Both the position numbers and the translations under genes were made by a program. A stretch of DNA of 45,635 nucleotides from Methylococcales bacterium (GTDB taxonomy: Bacteria; Pseudomonadota; Gammaproteobacteria; Methylococcales; Methylomonadaceae). Below the pieces are notes generated by a model. It was not told where the DNA came from and searched no databases. It saw only the letters and a program-made list of their open reading frames with translations. The stretch spans positions 1 to 45,635 of the forward strand of contig JAQTOX010000006.1 in the NCBI GenBank assembly GCA_028713055.1, in the 5' to 3' direction. The stretch's first letter is position 1, and each line of letters begins with the position of its first letter. This document shows positions 24,340 through 33,791 of the stretch, piece after piece.

Positions 24340-25416
24340 ATGAATGAAACCTTTTATGATGTGATGCGGCGACAAGGTATTTCGCGGCGGAGTTTTTTGA
24401 AATTTTGTAGTTTAACCGCCGCTTCATTAGGACTTGCCCCCGCTTTCGCACCAAAAATTGCTCATGCGATGGAAACGAAACCGCGTATTCCTGTTTTATG
24501 GCTACATGGTTTGGAATGTACTTGTTGCTCAGAATCGTTCATTCGCTCAGGTCATCCGTTAGCAAAAGATGTGATTTTATCGATGCTTTCGCTTGATTAT
24601 GACGACACAATTATGGCATCGGCTGGACATGAAGCTGAAGCTATTGTCACAGAAATTGTCGAAAAATATAAAGGCAATTACATTCTTGCTGTTGAAGGCA
24701 ATGCGCCATTAGGTGAAGATGGCATGTATTGCATCATCGGCGGCAAACCGTTTGTTGAACAATTGCGTTACGCGGCTGAAAACTGTAAAGCGATTATTTC
24801 TTGGGGGTCATGTGCATCGTGGGGCTGTGTTCAAGCCGCAAAACCGAATCCGACTCGTGCCACACCGACGCATAAAATTCCTAATTTAGCCAATAAACCC
24901 ATTGTCAAAGTCCCAGGTTGTCCGCCGATTGCCGAAGTTATGACCGCTGTGGTTACTTATCTTTTAACGTTTGATAAGTTGCCCACGCTCGACGCGCAAG
25001 GCAGACCACAAATGTTTTACAGTCAACGTATTCACGATAAATGTTATCGCCGCCCACATTTCGACGCGGGGCAATTTGTCGAAGAATGGGACGATGACGC
25101 GGCGCGTCAAGGTCATTGTTTATACAAAATGGGTTGCAAAGGCCCGACGACTTATAACGCTTGTTCGACCATGCGTTGGAATGAAGGCGTGTCGTTCCCG
25201 ATTCAATCAGGTCACGGTTGTTTGGGGTGTTCAGAAGATGGTTTTTGGGATAAAGGCAGTTTTTACGAACGTGTCACAAACATTAACCAATTCGGTATTG
25301 AAGCCAACGCCGACAAAGTCGGAGGCATTGCCGCAGGTGTTGTCACAGCAGGCGTTGCCGCTCACGCGGGTATTACCGCTCTCAAACGCGCTCAATCACA
25401 AGGAGAACAAAAATGA
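24340..25416 (+). CDS. hupS: [NiFe] uptake hydrogenase small subunit HupS
   Basis: This 358-residue subunit has a twin-arginine signal (SRRSFLKFC) and then mature motifs [20 protein letters not shown] (proximal cluster), [32 protein letters not shown] and VPGCPPI. The C-terminal medial and distal cluster ligands are present too ([36 protein letters not shown]). It carries three Fe-S clusters for electron transfer from the NiFe site and is exported with HupL. ATG 24340 (GAGGAG upstream) is preferred to a TTG at 24334. A C-terminal hydrophobic segment would anchor it in the membrane. Confidence 0.97.
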   Translation: MNETFYDVMRRQGISRRSFLKFCSLTAASLGLAPAFAPKIAHAMETKPRIPVLWLHGLECTCCSESFIRSGHPLAKDVILSMLSLDYDDTIMASAGHEAEAIVTEIVEKYKGNYILAVEGNAPLGEDGMYCIIGGKPFVEQLRYAAENCKAIISWGSCASWGCVQAAKPNPTRATPTHKIPNLANKPIVKVPGCPPIAEVMTAVVTYLLTFDKLPTLDAQGRPQMFYSQRIHDKCYRRPHFDAGQFVEEWDDDAARQGHCLYKMGCKGPTTYNACSTMRWNEGVSFPIQSGHGCLGCSEDGFWDKGSFYERVTNINQFGIEANADKVGGIAAGVVTAGVAAHAGITALKRAQSQGEQK

Positions 25417-27209
25417 CCGCTATCATTACCCCAAATGGTTATAACTTAGACACAGGCGGACGGCGCATTGTGGTTGACCCAGTGACGCGCATCGAAGGTC
25501 ACATGCGTTGCGAAGTGAATATCGACGAAAACAACATCATCCGCAACGCGGTTTCGAGCGGCACGATGTGGCGCGGTTTGGAAGTCATTTTAAAAGGTCG
25601 TGACCCGCGTGATGCGTGGGCATTTGTGCAACGGATTTGCGGCGTTTGTACGGGAACACACGCGCTGACATCAGTTCGTGCAGTTGAAGATGCGTTGAAA
25701 ATTTCGATTCCTGAAAATGCGAATTCAATTCGTAACATCATGCAATTGACGTTGCAGGTGCAAGACCATTTAGTGCATTTTTATCATTTGCACGCGCTCG
25801 ATTGGGTAAATCCTGTTAATGCCTTAAAAGCTGACTCGCAAGCGACTTCTGAATTACAACAAAAAATTTCTCCACATAATCCGAAATCCTCAGCGGGTTA
25901 TTTCCGTGATGTGCAAACGCGCATTAGAAAGTTTGTCGAATCGGGGCAACTTGGGCCTTTCAAAAATGGTTATTGGACAAATCCCGCGTATTTATTGCCG
26001 CCTGAAGCGGATTTAATGGCGGTCACGCATTATTTGGAAGCGTTGGATTTTCAAAAAGACATCATGAAAATTCGCACCATTTTTGGTGGCAAAGACCCGC
26101 ATCCTAATTGGTTAGTCGGGGGCGTTCCGTGTGCGATTAACGTTGATGGTGTTGGCGCAGTGGGTGCGATTAACATGGAACGATTAAACCTGATTTCCTC
26201 GCTTATTGACCAAAGCATTACCTTTATTGACCAAGTTTATATTCCTGATTTACTGGCGATTGCAGGATTTTACAAAGGTTGGCTTTATGGCGGCGGTTTA
26301 TCTGGCACAAGTTTATTGTCTTACGGCGATATTCCTGACAAAGCTAACGATTATTCTGCCAGCAATTTACTCATGCCGCGTGGCGCGATTATCAACGGGG
26401 ATTTGAGCAAAGTTCACGAAGTCGATTTGCGTGACCCTGAGCAAATTCAAGAGTTTGTGCCGCATTCGTGGTATGCGTACCCCGATGATTTGAAAGGTTT
26501 GCATCCGTGGGATGGCATCACCGAGCCACATTTCAAATTGGGTAATAAAACCAAAGGCACAAAAACCAACATTCAAGAACTCGACGAAAATGCAAAATAC
26601 TCGTGGATTAAAGCACCGCGTTGGCGTGGTCATGCAATGGAAGTTGGACCATTGGCGCGTTATGTCATTGGTTACGCGCAAGGCAATAAAGAAATTACTG
26701 AGCAAATAAATTTCGTTTTGAAAACGTTAGATGTTCCCGTCACAGCGTTATTTTCAACGCTCGGACGCACGGCGGCGCGTGGTTTGGAAGCGCAATGGGC
26801 GGCAGGAAAAATGCGTTATTTCATGGACAAATTGGTCACAAATATCAAGGCTGGCGATTTAGCCACCGCAAACGTCACGAAATGGCAAACCGATACTTGG
26901 GACAGCCACGTCAAAGGCGTAGGTTTTACCGAAGCACCGCGTGGTGCGTTGGGGCATTGGCTGGTGATTAAAGACGCGAAAATTGAAAATTATCAATGCG
27001 TTGTGCCAACAACGTGGAATGGTTCGCCGCGTGATGAAGCGGGAAATATCGGTGCATTTGAAGCGGCGTTGATGAATACCAAAGTCGAACGCCCCGAAGA
27101 ACCTGTTGAAATTTTACGCACGTTGCACAGTTTTGACCCGTGCCTTGCGTGTTCGACGCACGTTATAAGTCCAGATGGGACAGAATTGACGCAAGTGAAA
27201 GTCCGCTAA
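25413..27209 (+). CDS. hupL: [NiFe] uptake hydrogenase large subunit HupL
   Basis: This 598-residue subunit has [11 protein letters not shown] near the N-terminus, the first active-site pair in [15 protein letters not shown], and the second pair in DPCLACSTH near the C-terminus. The 15 residues after that histidine (starting VISPDG) are the tail removed by HupD after nickel insertion. HupSL oxidises hydrogen made by nitrogenase and feeds electrons to quinone through HupC. It overlaps hupS by 4 bases (ATGA). Confidence 0.98.
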   Translation: MTAIITPNGYNLDTGGRRIVVDPVTRIEGHMRCEVNIDENNIIRNAVSSGTMWRGLEVILKGRDPRDAWAFVQRICGVCTGTHALTSVRAVEDALKISIPENANSIRNIMQLTLQVQDHLVHFYHLHALDWVNPVNALKADSQATSELQQKISPHNPKSSAGYFRDVQTRIRKFVESGQLGPFKNGYWTNPAYLLPPEADLMAVTHYLEALDFQKDIMKIRTIFGGKDPHPNWLVGGVPCAINVDGVGAVGAINMERLNLISSLIDQSITFIDQVYIPDLLAIAGFYKGWLYGGGLSGTSLLSYGDIPDKANDYSASNLLMPRGAIINGDLSKVHEVDLRDPEQIQEFVPHSWYAYPDDLKGLHPWDGITEPHFKLGNKTKGTKTNIQELDENAKYSWIKAPRWRGHAMEVGPLARYVIGYAQGNKEITEQINFVLKTLDVPVTALFSTLGRTAARGLEAQWAAGKMRYFMDKLVTNIKAGDLATANVTKWQTDTWDSHVKGVGFTEAPRGALGHWLVIKDAKIENYQCVVPTTWNGSPRDEAGNIGAFEAALMNTKVERPEEPVEILRTLHSFDPCLACSTHVISPDGTELTQVKVR

Positions 27210-27260
27210 TTTTCACATTACCCGCGTAACATTCGATTTCCCATTTTTTAGGAGATAACC

Positions 27261-27626
27261 ATGAATAAATTTTTTTCGCAGTTCGTTACATTTTTGGCTT
27301 TAACAATTTTTGCTAACGCGGCTTTTGCTCACGAAGGTTTTCATGAAACCAGCGATTTTTTAAATGGTTTTGTTCACCCATTTTCTGGTTTAGACCATGT
27401 GCTGATTACATTGGGCGCAGGTTTGCTGGCAAGTCGATTTCAATTCGGTATCGGTTTAACCATCGGCTGGTTGACCAGTTTTGCGTTGATGCAAAGTTTT
27501 AGTCATGAATTGCTTTACACCGATTTTGCATTAGGTTTTTTACTCGCCACAACGGCGTTAAATAGCGTCGGTTTTGTTTTGGGTTCAATGCTTTCAAAAC
27601 CTAAAGCGATTCGCATAAAAATTTAA
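27261..27626 (+). CDS. hupE: HupE/UreJ-like protein, internally shortened
   Basis: This 121-residue protein has a signal peptide (cleavage before HEGFHE) and the HupE motif HPFSGLDHVLITLGAG. It ends with the family's final membrane segment (ALGFLLATTALNSVGFVLGS). HupE/UreJ proteins are nickel permeases of about 190 residues with six membrane segments. Here only about three remain, and the middle portion is missing while both ends keep their motifs. Transport function is therefore doubtful, or a reduced form works in another way. A good ribosome-binding site (TTAGGAGA) precedes the start. Confidence 0.85.
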   Translation: MNKFFSQFVTFLALTIFANAAFAHEGFHETSDFLNGFVHPFSGLDHVLITLGAGLLASRFQFGIGLTIGWLTSFALMQSFSHELLYTDFALGFLLATTALNSVGFVLGSMLSKPKAIRIKI

Positions 27627-27640
27627 ACGGAGTCACAGTC

Positions 27641-28342
27641 ATGAGCAGTAACGCGGTGGAAATCCCAAAAGCAGTTTATGTTTATGAAATTCCAGTACGT
27701 CTTTGGCACAGTTTGAATGCCTTAGCCATTACGGTTTTGGCGGTTACAGGTTATTTAATTGCTAATCCGTTGGCATCGGTGAGCGGCGAAGCGTCTGACC
27801 ATTTTGTGATGGGCTACATTCGATTCGCGCATTTTGCGGCGGGTTATATTTTAGCAATCGGCTTGTTGTTTCGGATTTATTGGGCTTACGCGGGTAATGA
27901 ATATGCACGGCAATTATTTTTGCCGCCACTGTTGACGCAAAAATTTTGGGCGGGCGTTTGGCATGAGATTTTGTGGTACAGCTTCATCGATAAACAACCG
28001 CGTAAATATCTTGGACATAATCCGCTTGCGTTACTGTTCATGCACTTCATTTTGGTGTGGGGAACGCTGTTTATGATTGTGACGGGCTTTGCGCTTTATG
28101 GTGAAGGCACGGGGCAAGACAGTTGGCAATTTGCGTTGTTTAGCAGTTGGGTGATTCCGTTGTTTGGGCAAAGTCAGGATGTTCACAGTTGGCATCATTT
28201 GATTATGTGGGCAATTATTTGTTTTGTTATCGCGCATATTTATGTGGCGATTCGAGAAGATAAATTGTCGCGCCAAAGTATGCTCAAAACGATGGTCACA
28301 GGTTATCGAACCTTTAAAGACGATGCGCCAGCCGATGATTAA
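27641..28342 (+). CDS. hupC: Hydrogenase b-type cytochrome subunit HupC
   Basis: This 233-residue membrane protein has four hydrophobic segments (about residues 20-42, 63-82, 129-151 and 182-203). Its haem histidines fit the family: VRLWHSLNALAI, YIRFAHFAAGY, and SWHHLIMW with HIYVAIRED. It takes electrons from HupS to the quinone pool. It lies directly after hupE and overlaps hupD by 8 bases. Confidence 0.95.
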   Translation: MSSNAVEIPKAVYVYEIPVRLWHSLNALAITVLAVTGYLIANPLASVSGEASDHFVMGYIRFAHFAAGYILAIGLLFRIYWAYAGNEYARQLFLPPLLTQKFWAGVWHEILWYSFIDKQPRKYLGHNPLALLFMHFILVWGTLFMIVTGFALYGEGTGQDSWQFALFSSWVIPLFGQSQDVHSWHHLIMWAIICFVIAHIYVAIREDKLSRQSMLKTMVTGYRTFKDDAPADD

Positions 28343-29012
28343 ACCAAACGTTTTATTGCTCGGCATTGGGAATTTGCTTTGGGCGGATGAAGGTTTTGGC
28401 GTGCGTGTGGTGGAACAGCTTTTAAAAAGCTATGTTTTTCCTGAAAACGTCACCGTGATGGATGGCGGCACGCAAGGCATTTATCTGGTCGAGCATGTTC
28501 AACAAGCCGATATTTTGATTGTGTTTGATGCGATAGATTTTGGTTTTCCAGCGGGAAGTTTGCACCAAATTCACGATGACGATGTGCCGAATTTTTTAGG
28601 CGCGAAAAAAATGAGTTTGCATCAAACGGGTTTTCAAGAAGTGTTAGCGATGGCGCAATTGCTGGGCGAGTATCCGAAACAATTGTTATTGATTGGCGTG
28701 CAGCCTGTTGAATTGGAAGATTTCGGCGGCAGTTTGCGCCCTGTTGTGAAAGCGCAAATTAAACCTGCGATGACGTTGGCGTTGAATTATTTGCAAACGT
28801 TTGGCATTGAACCGCTTGAAATTGCGGATATGGTGACGCTTGCTGATCCGATGCTTGATATTGCGCGTTATGAAAATGAGCGTCCCTCTGAAACGGTGGC
28901 GTGTCGGTTGGGTGATGAGCGGGTGATTTTTGCGCCCGATATTAAAATCACGCCGCCGCAAACGCTTGATGGTGCGGTGGCTGTGCCTGTGGATTTTCGG
29001 GGGAAGTATTGA
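28335..29012 (+). CDS. hupD: Hydrogenase maturation protease HupD
   Basis: This 225-residue endopeptidase of the HyaD/HybD family has the motifs LLLGIGNLLWADEGFGVRVV (nickel-sensing Glu), LIVFDAIDFG (Asp) and SLHQTGFQEVLAMA (His). It cleaves the C-terminal tail of HupL once nickel is in place. The ATG at 28335 overlaps the end of hupC; an in-frame ATG at 28323 would add four residues. The C-terminus is slightly longer than in common homologues. Confidence 0.94.
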   Translation: MIKPNVLLLGIGNLLWADEGFGVRVVEQLLKSYVFPENVTVMDGGTQGIYLVEHVQQADILIVFDAIDFGFPAGSLHQIHDDDVPNFLGAKKMSLHQTGFQEVLAMAQLLGEYPKQLLLIGVQPVELEDFGGSLRPVVKAQIKPAMTLALNYLQTFGIEPLEIADMVTLADPMLDIARYENERPSETVACRLGDERVIFAPDIKITPPQTLDGAVAVPVDFRGKY

Positions 29013-29097
29013 GTTTTGCGTTTGATAAGTAGTTTGACTTCAGCAACACACGGTAAGATGCACGTTGTTGTTCAACTCAATCAAAGGAAAAAACACA

Positions 29098-29322
29098 ATG
29101 AAATTAACAGCCATTTTTCAAAAAGTTCCCGAAGGTTACATTGCCTTTGTCGAAGAATTAAGCGGTGCAAATACACAAGGTGAGACGTTAGAAGAAGCGA
29201 GAACGAATTTGATGGAATCCATCGCAATGGTCATCGAAACGAATCGTTTTTTAGCAGAAGAATCGTTGCAAGGACAGGAATTCATCAAAGAAACGTTTGA
29301 TATGGATATGGCTTTTGCATGA
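29098..29322 (+). CDS. hicB: HicB-family antitoxin
   Basis: This 74-residue protein has the HicB core: a short beta-strand start (MKLTAIFQKVPEGYIAFVEE), the SGANTQGETLEEARTNLMES turn and a helix. No DNA-binding domain is attached, so it is the short HicB type. It overlaps the HicA gene by 4 bases. With HicA it forms a toxin-antitoxin pair placed between hupD and hupF. It has its own ribosome-binding site (AAAGGAA) and an 85-base upstream gap that could hold a promoter. Confidence 0.88.
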   Translation: MKLTAIFQKVPEGYIAFVEELSGANTQGETLEEARTNLMESIAMVIETNRFLAEESLQGQEFIKETFDMDMAFA

Positions 29323-29510
29323 AGCGGCGGGACTTGTTGCGATATTTAGAACAACGTGGTTGCGAATGTTTGCGAGAAGGTGGCAGTCACACCATTTATG
29401 TTAATCGACAAGAACAAAAAGTTTCGACCATTCCACGTCATCGAGAAATTAACGAATTGTTAGCACGAAAAATCTGCAAAGACTTAGGTATTCTTGAACC
29501 ATTGCATTAA
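29319..29510 (+). CDS. hicA: HicA-family mRNA interferase toxin
   Basis: This 63-residue protein has a dsRBD-like HicA fold: MKRRDLLRYLEQRGCECLRE, then the catalytic histidine in GGSHTIYVNR, the basic strand and VSTIPRHREINELLARKIC. HicA cleaves mRNA and is neutralised by HicB. It lies downstream of hicB, the reverse of the commonest order but well known. Confidence 0.9.
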   Translation: MKRRDLLRYLEQRGCECLREGGSHTIYVNRQEQKVSTIPRHREINELLARKICKDLGILEPLH

Positions 29511-29543
29511 AAATTCAACCCAACGAAAGGTAGAAAATCCCCC

Positions 29544-29843
29544 ATGTGCCTAGGAATCCCCATGCAAGTTATCGGTTTCAACGGAGATTACGCCGTATGT
29601 GAACGCGACGGCACGCAACATTTAATCGACCCGATTTTGGTGGGCAAACCTGAAATTGGCGCATGGATTTTAACTTTTTTAGAGACGGCGCGAGAAATTA
29701 TCAGCCCTGAGCAAGCCGCACAAATTCAAGATGCGTTGCAGGCTCTGACATTAACGTTGCAAGGCGATTATAACGTTGACCATTTATTTGCGGATTTGGT
29801 GAATCGAGAACCGCAACTGCCTGACTTTTTATGTGAGAAATAA
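29544..29843 (+). CDS. hupF: HypC/HupF hydrogenase chaperone
   Basis: This 99-residue protein starts MCLGIPMQVIGFNGD with the essential Cys2 of HypC-type chaperones. Its C-terminal helical extension is longer than in HypC and typical of HupF, which stabilises HupL during maturation, especially under oxygen. It is separated from hupD by the hicBA pair and followed after two bases by hupH. Confidence 0.93.
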   Translation: MCLGIPMQVIGFNGDYAVCERDGTQHLIDPILVGKPEIGAWILTFLETAREIISPEQAAQIQDALQALTLTLQGDYNVDHLFADLVNREPQLPDFLCEK

Positions 29844-29845
29844 CC

Positions 29846-30682
29846 ATGCAATTACCCATTATTGGTCAAGGTAGCCAACCCAAAGAAACCGACGGCGCAG
29901 AACTCGATTTTATGCGTTTGCCTAGCGAGATGATGACGTATTCAATGCCGCGCGTTTCGGTGACAAATACAAAATCGATTGCCAAAGCGAAAGCGTTGTT
30001 GCAATCCGTGCTGGAAGCCTTAAAAAATTACGTTCCCGCCGAAAATCAGGTGTTTCCAACGCTTGGTTTGGATAGCAACGAACTCGCGTTTATCAATGAA
30101 ATTTTAGGTGAAGGCGAAGTTAGCATTATTAAACAAGGCGATGTGCAAACGCAGATTCAAGAATCGGTTTTAGCGGGTGTGTGGCGCGTGCAAAGTTTTA
30201 ACAAACAAGGCGAAGCGCAAAATGATTTTATTGAAATCGGCGATATTCCGCGTTTGGTGAAAGAACAAACGTTTATCAGCGCAAAAAAACAACTGCATTT
30301 TGACGAACAGAATTTGCCGAATGGTTTGATGAACGCCTTGCCGTTGATTGCCGAACTCAATAATCAAATCGCGGATTATTCGCCTGACACGTTGACGCAC
30401 GTTATCAATTTGAGTTTGTTGCCGCAAACACCCGAAGATTTGCAGTTTTTATATGAAACACTCGGCAAAGGTACGGTGTCGATTTTGTCGCGCAGTTACG
30501 GCACAAATCGGATTACCAGCACGCTGACGGATAAAGTGTGGTGGGTGCAGTATTTTAATTCGGACGACACGCTGATTTTAAACACCTTGGAAGTGAGCGA
30601 CGTGCCGAGCGTTGCGTGTGCGGCGATGGAAGATTTAGCGGATAGTGCGGAACGGTTGGGCGAAATTCTCAATTTTTATTGA
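29846..30682 (+). CDS. hupH: Hydrogenase maturation protein HupH (HyaF-like)
   Basis: This 278-residue protein has two related halves, each with an EILGEGEVSI or ETLGKGTVSI-like segment and a W-x-V-Q-x-F-N core (VWRVQSFN, VWWVQYFN). This doubled structure is typical of the HupH/HyaF family, needed for late maturation of membrane hydrogenases in air. It follows hupF and shares one base with hupJ. Confidence 0.92.
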   Translation: MQLPIIGQGSQPKETDGAELDFMRLPSEMMTYSMPRVSVTNTKSIAKAKALLQSVLEALKNYVPAENQVFPTLGLDSNELAFINEILGEGEVSIIKQGDVQTQIQESVLAGVWRVQSFNKQGEAQNDFIEIGDIPRLVKEQTFISAKKQLHFDEQNLPNGLMNALPLIAELNNQIADYSPDTLTHVINLSLLPQTPEDLQFLYETLGKGTVSILSRSYGTNRITSTLTDKVWWVQYFNSDDTLILNTLEVSDVPSVACAAMEDLADSAERLGEILNFY

Positions 30683-31122
30683 TGAACGACATCACGCAAA
30701 TTTTGGAAAACTGTTTTAAACAGATTCAAACGCAACGCATGGAAGGTGTGCCGATTTTGAATCCAAAATTGCACGTTCAAGCGGTGGATTTTCGACTTTA
30801 TCAAGGGGTATGGTTAGGCGTTTTGATTACGCCGTGGTTTATGAATTTGTTGTATTTGCGAGATGATGACAAAACGGCAGGCGCGAAAATCACGCATCGT
30901 TTTCCTGCGGGAGAATTTGAATTTGTGGTCGGTTACGAAGACGCGCTGGGATTTTATCAAACGTGTTCGTTGTATTCGCCGATGTTTGATTTTGAAGAAC
31001 AAGATGTCGCTGTCCAAACCGCGCAAGCGGCGTTAGATGCGTTACTCGAAATTCCCGAACCGCCAAAAATTAGCCGTCGAGATTTATTTCGTGGGCGATT
31101 TTCAAATCGAGAAACACCGTGA
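30682..31122 (+). CDS. hupJ: HupJ/HybE-type hydrogenase assembly chaperone
   Basis: This 146-residue protein has the HybE/HupJ pattern RMEGVPILNPKLHVQAVDFR followed by WLGVLITPWFMNLLYL. It ends in the RRDLFRGRF motif. HybE binds the Tat signal of the small subunit and delays export until assembly is done. No rubredoxin HupI gene sits between hupH and hupJ, unlike in rhizobia. ATG 30682 overlaps the hupH stop by one base. Confidence 0.9.
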   Translation: MNDITQILENCFKQIQTQRMEGVPILNPKLHVQAVDFRLYQGVWLGVLITPWFMNLLYLRDDDKTAGAKITHRFPAGEFEFVVGYEDALGFYQTCSLYSPMFDFEEQDVAVQTAQAALDALLEIPEPPKISRRDLFRGRFSNRETP

Positions 31123-32219
31123 TTGATACGGGAAAATTAAGAATTACGCTGAGTTGTGACAATGGAAAAGTGCTAAATGTTGAGATTGAATCAACACGTC
31201 CATTGCACACGAGCCGTTTGTTTATTGGCAAAACACCTGAGCAGACGCTGAAAATTTTGCCATTGCTATTTAATGTTTGTGGCGTGGCGCAATCATTTGC
31301 GGCATTTCAGGCGTTGGGAATTGCTCAAAATTCTGCTGAAACTGCCGCACGGAATTTGTTGTTAAACACTGAAATTGTCCGTGAACATTGTTGGTGGCTG
31401 TTAATTAACACAGATAAAGCGCGGCTTGCCCCGTTTTTAAAATATGTGGCAGATTTTAAAAAAGCGTTATTTGCCAGTGGCGATGCGTTCAGTTTAAACA
31501 GCAAGTTAGAAATCAATCCTAAACAACTTGATGGCTTGATTGTTCAGTTAGAAACAGATTTAGACGCGCTATTTTTGAACCAACGCCAACATTTTTTAGA
31601 CACAAAAAATGAAGACGATTTGCGAATTTGGTTAAACGATAACGCCAGCATTCCAGCTTTGTTATTGCGTGATTTGTTGGCGAATAATCAGCAAATTTTA
31701 GGACGTTGTGCGTTGCGTTTGTTGCCGACATTAACGGATTCGGATTTGCTCACGACATTCAACAGCCAAACTCCAACATGGCAAAACGAATCTTATGAAA
31801 CCAGTTGTTTAAATCGTCAGCAAACACAGCCATTGATTGCGAATTTACTCGAAAAATATGGCAACGGTTTGATTACTCGTTTAGTTAGTCGGTTGTTTGA
31901 ATTAGCGAATCTGCCAAACGTGTTACGACAAAATTTTATTGATATACAAACGCCGTCTAATCCAACAAAAAACGAAATGGGTGTGGCGCAAATTCAAGCC
32001 TCACGCGGTTTGTTGATTCATAAAGTCGAATTAAAAAATGGTGTGATTGAAAATTATCAAATTGTCGCGCCAACAGAGTGGAATTTTCAGCCAAACGGTA
32101 TTGCCGCTTTGAGTTTGCAATCACTCTGCGTGCATAATGAAACCTTATTACGCCAACACGCCGCGTTACTCATCAATGCGATTGACCCGTGTGTTGGTTT
32201 TGAATTAGTCATTGATTAG
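31119..32219 (+). CDS. hupK: HupK, degenerate large-subunit-like maturation protein
   Basis: This 366-residue protein is a degenerate HupL relative. It has an N-terminal segment with FNVCGVAQSFAAFQAL in place of the CGVC motif and a C-terminal IDPCVGFELVID in place of DPCxxCxxH. HupK is proposed to scaffold assembly of the Fe(CN)2CO group before transfer to HupL. The start is GTG at 31119, overlapping the hupJ stop by 4 bases. Confidence 0.9.
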   Translation: MIDTGKLRITLSCDNGKVLNVEIESTRPLHTSRLFIGKTPEQTLKILPLLFNVCGVAQSFAAFQALGIAQNSAETAARNLLLNTEIVREHCWWLLINTDKARLAPFLKYVADFKKALFASGDAFSLNSKLEINPKQLDGLIVQLETDLDALFLNQRQHFLDTKNEDDLRIWLNDNASIPALLLRDLLANNQQILGRCALRLLPTLTDSDLLTTFNSQTPTWQNESYETSCLNRQQTQPLIANLLEKYGNGLITRLVSRLFELANLPNVLRQNFIDIQTPSNPTKNEMGVAQIQASRGLLIHKVELKNGVIENYQIVAPTEWNFQPNGIAALSLQSLCVHNETLLRQHAALLINAIDPCVGFELVID

Positions 32220-32228
32220 GAAAAGATT

Positions 32229-32570
32229 ATGCACGAAATGTCACTTTGCGAAGGGATGCTTGAAATTTTGCAAGAACAAGCCAAACAACAAAATTACTCG
32301 ACCGTTAAAACCGTATTTTTGGAAATTGGAAAATTGTCGAGCGTCGAACCAGATGCCATGCGGTTTGCCTTTCCCGTTGTCACGCGCGGTTCGCTTGCCG
32401 AAAACGCAACACTTGAAATTATCGAAGTCGCAGGACAGGCGTGGTGCATGCAATGCCAGAAAAACGTTGTCATCGAACACCGTTACGATGGTTGTCCGTT
32501 ATGTGAAAGCCATCAATTGCAAATTACCGATGGTGAGCAAATGCGAATTAAAGAATTGGAAGTTAAATAA
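32229..32570 (+). CDS. hypA: Hydrogenase nickel incorporation protein HypA
   Basis: This 113-residue protein has the N-terminal nickel ligand H2 (MHEMSLCEGML) and the zinc site WCMQC and GCPLCES. It inserts nickel with HypB, which is not in this window, nor are hypC-F. It follows hupK by nine bases and is followed directly by a GlcF-like gene. Confidence 0.95.
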   Translation: MHEMSLCEGMLEILQEQAKQQNYSTVKTVFLEIGKLSSVEPDAMRFAFPVVTRGSLAENATLEIIEVAGQAWCMQCQKNVVIEHRYDGCPLCESHQLQITDGEQMRIKELEVK

Positions 32571-33791
32571 ATGTTTGATTTTATGGATTTGGAATTTAAC
32601 GAATCGGAACTATCCGTTTCATCTGGTTTGTATATTCCAGAAGCCAATGAATGTATGCGGTGTGGGCAATGCGTGAGTGGTTGCCCGACATTTAAATTAT
32701 TTCAAATCAACGAAGAAACGCCTCGTAGCCGCATTCGCACGATTAGCAAAATTTTGATTGAAGATGTACCTGTTAGTGCAGACGAACTGAAACATTTGAA
32801 TAATTGTGTGCAATGTCGCGCTTGCGAGGCGAGTTGTCCGAGTCAAATGGCTTACGGACAATTATTCGATCAGGCACAAACGAAATTACAAAAACCGTTG
32901 AACGGTTTGGGGAAACTTGCGTTTTATTTGATTGAAAATAAAAAACAACGCACTTGGTTCATGCCGTTTTTGAAAATTTATTTAAAATCAGGCGTGCAAA
33001 AACCGTCGCAAAAATCAGGCATTTTTGAAAAATTCGGATTAGCGAACGCTGAAAATTTGCTTTCTGAACCCGCGCTAAAACCGTTGTTTGATAATTACCC
33101 TGCAAATGGCATTTCGCGTGGAAGCGTTGGCTTATTCACAGGTTGTATTGCAGAACATTTTGATTCTGAAACCTTGATTGCAGCGATTAAATTGCTTAAT
33201 GCCAACGGCTATGACGTTCAAATTCCCAAAGCACAAAGTTGTTGCGGCGCGATTCATCAACACAACGGACAATCTGCCACAAATTTAATCGAAAATAATC
33301 TTGCCGTTTTCAACGCGCTAAATGTTGATGCAGTCGTTCACGTTGCGACAGGCTGTGGCGCGATGTTAAGCGAATATGAAAATGAAAGTTTTAAAAAACG
33401 TTTGTTTGATATTAACGAATTTTTACTGGCGAATTGGTCAGAAAATTTAAAACTCGAATCTTCCAATTTAAACGTTGCAGTTCACGAACCGTGTAGTCAG
33501 CGCAACGTCCTCAAAAATCAAAAAAGTGTTTATGCGCTATTACAAAAAATCCCCGATTTAAACGTTATTACTTTGGATGAAAATCACATTTGTTGTGGTT
33601 CTGGCGGGAGTTATATGCTGACGCATCCCGAAAATGCAGCTCAATTGCGCGATTTAAAACGACAAGTTATCACAAATTCTCAAGCTGATTTGGTCGTGAG
33701 CAGTAATTTTGGTTGTGCGATTTTTCTCAATTCTGACGAAAACAAAGTGGAGCATCCTTTGGTTTTATTAGCTCGGCAATTAGTTGGTTAA
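32571..33791 (+). CDS. GlcF-like Fe-S oxidoreductase subunit (CCG domain protein)
   Basis: This 406-residue protein has two 4Fe-4S motifs (CMRCGQCVSGCP at about residues 28-39 and CVQCRACEASCP at about 83-94). Two CCG-type cysteine-rich domains follow (AQSCCGAIHQHN and HICCGSGGSY). This is the layout of glycolate oxidase subunit GlcF and related quinone-linked oxidoreductases. The flavin subunits GlcD and GlcE are absent here. It begins immediately after the hypA stop and ends 3' to 3' with the Mo-binding gene (12-base overlap). Whether it serves glycolate or another redox route linked to the hydrogenase cannot be told. Confidence 0.85.
   Translation: MFDFMDLEFNESELSVSSGLYIPEANECMRCGQCVSGCPTFKLFQINEETPRSRIRTISKILIEDVPVSADELKHLNNCVQCRACEASCPSQMAYGQLFDQAQTKLQKPLNGLGKLAFYLIENKKQRTWFMPFLKIYLKSGVQKPSQKSGIFEKFGLANAENLLSEPALKPLFDNYPANGISRGSVGLFTGCIAEHFDSETLIAAIKLLNANGYDVQIPKAQSCCGAIHQHNGQSATNLIENNLAVFNALNVDAVVHVATGCGAMLSEYENESFKKRLFDINEFLLANWSENLKLESSNLNVAVHEPCSQRNVLKNQKSVYALLQKIPDLNVITLDENHICCGSGGSYMLTHPENAAQLRDLKRQVITNSQADLVVSSNFGCAIFLNSDENKVEHPLVLLARQLVG

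Noticed and set aside
29013..29097. Sigma-70 promoter (TTGACT and TAAGAT) for hicBA
   Set aside because: The spacing between the boxes is only 14 bases, too short for a standard promoter.
31119..32219. HupK as a second functional hydrogenase large subunit
   Set aside because: Both nickel-binding cysteine pairs are degenerate, which matches HupK rather than an active enzyme.
32212..32676. Frame overlapping hypA in another register
   Set aside because: It lies across hypA and the GlcF-like gene, both with clear family motifs; its translation is Lys/Asn/Cys-rich and unlike a protein family.
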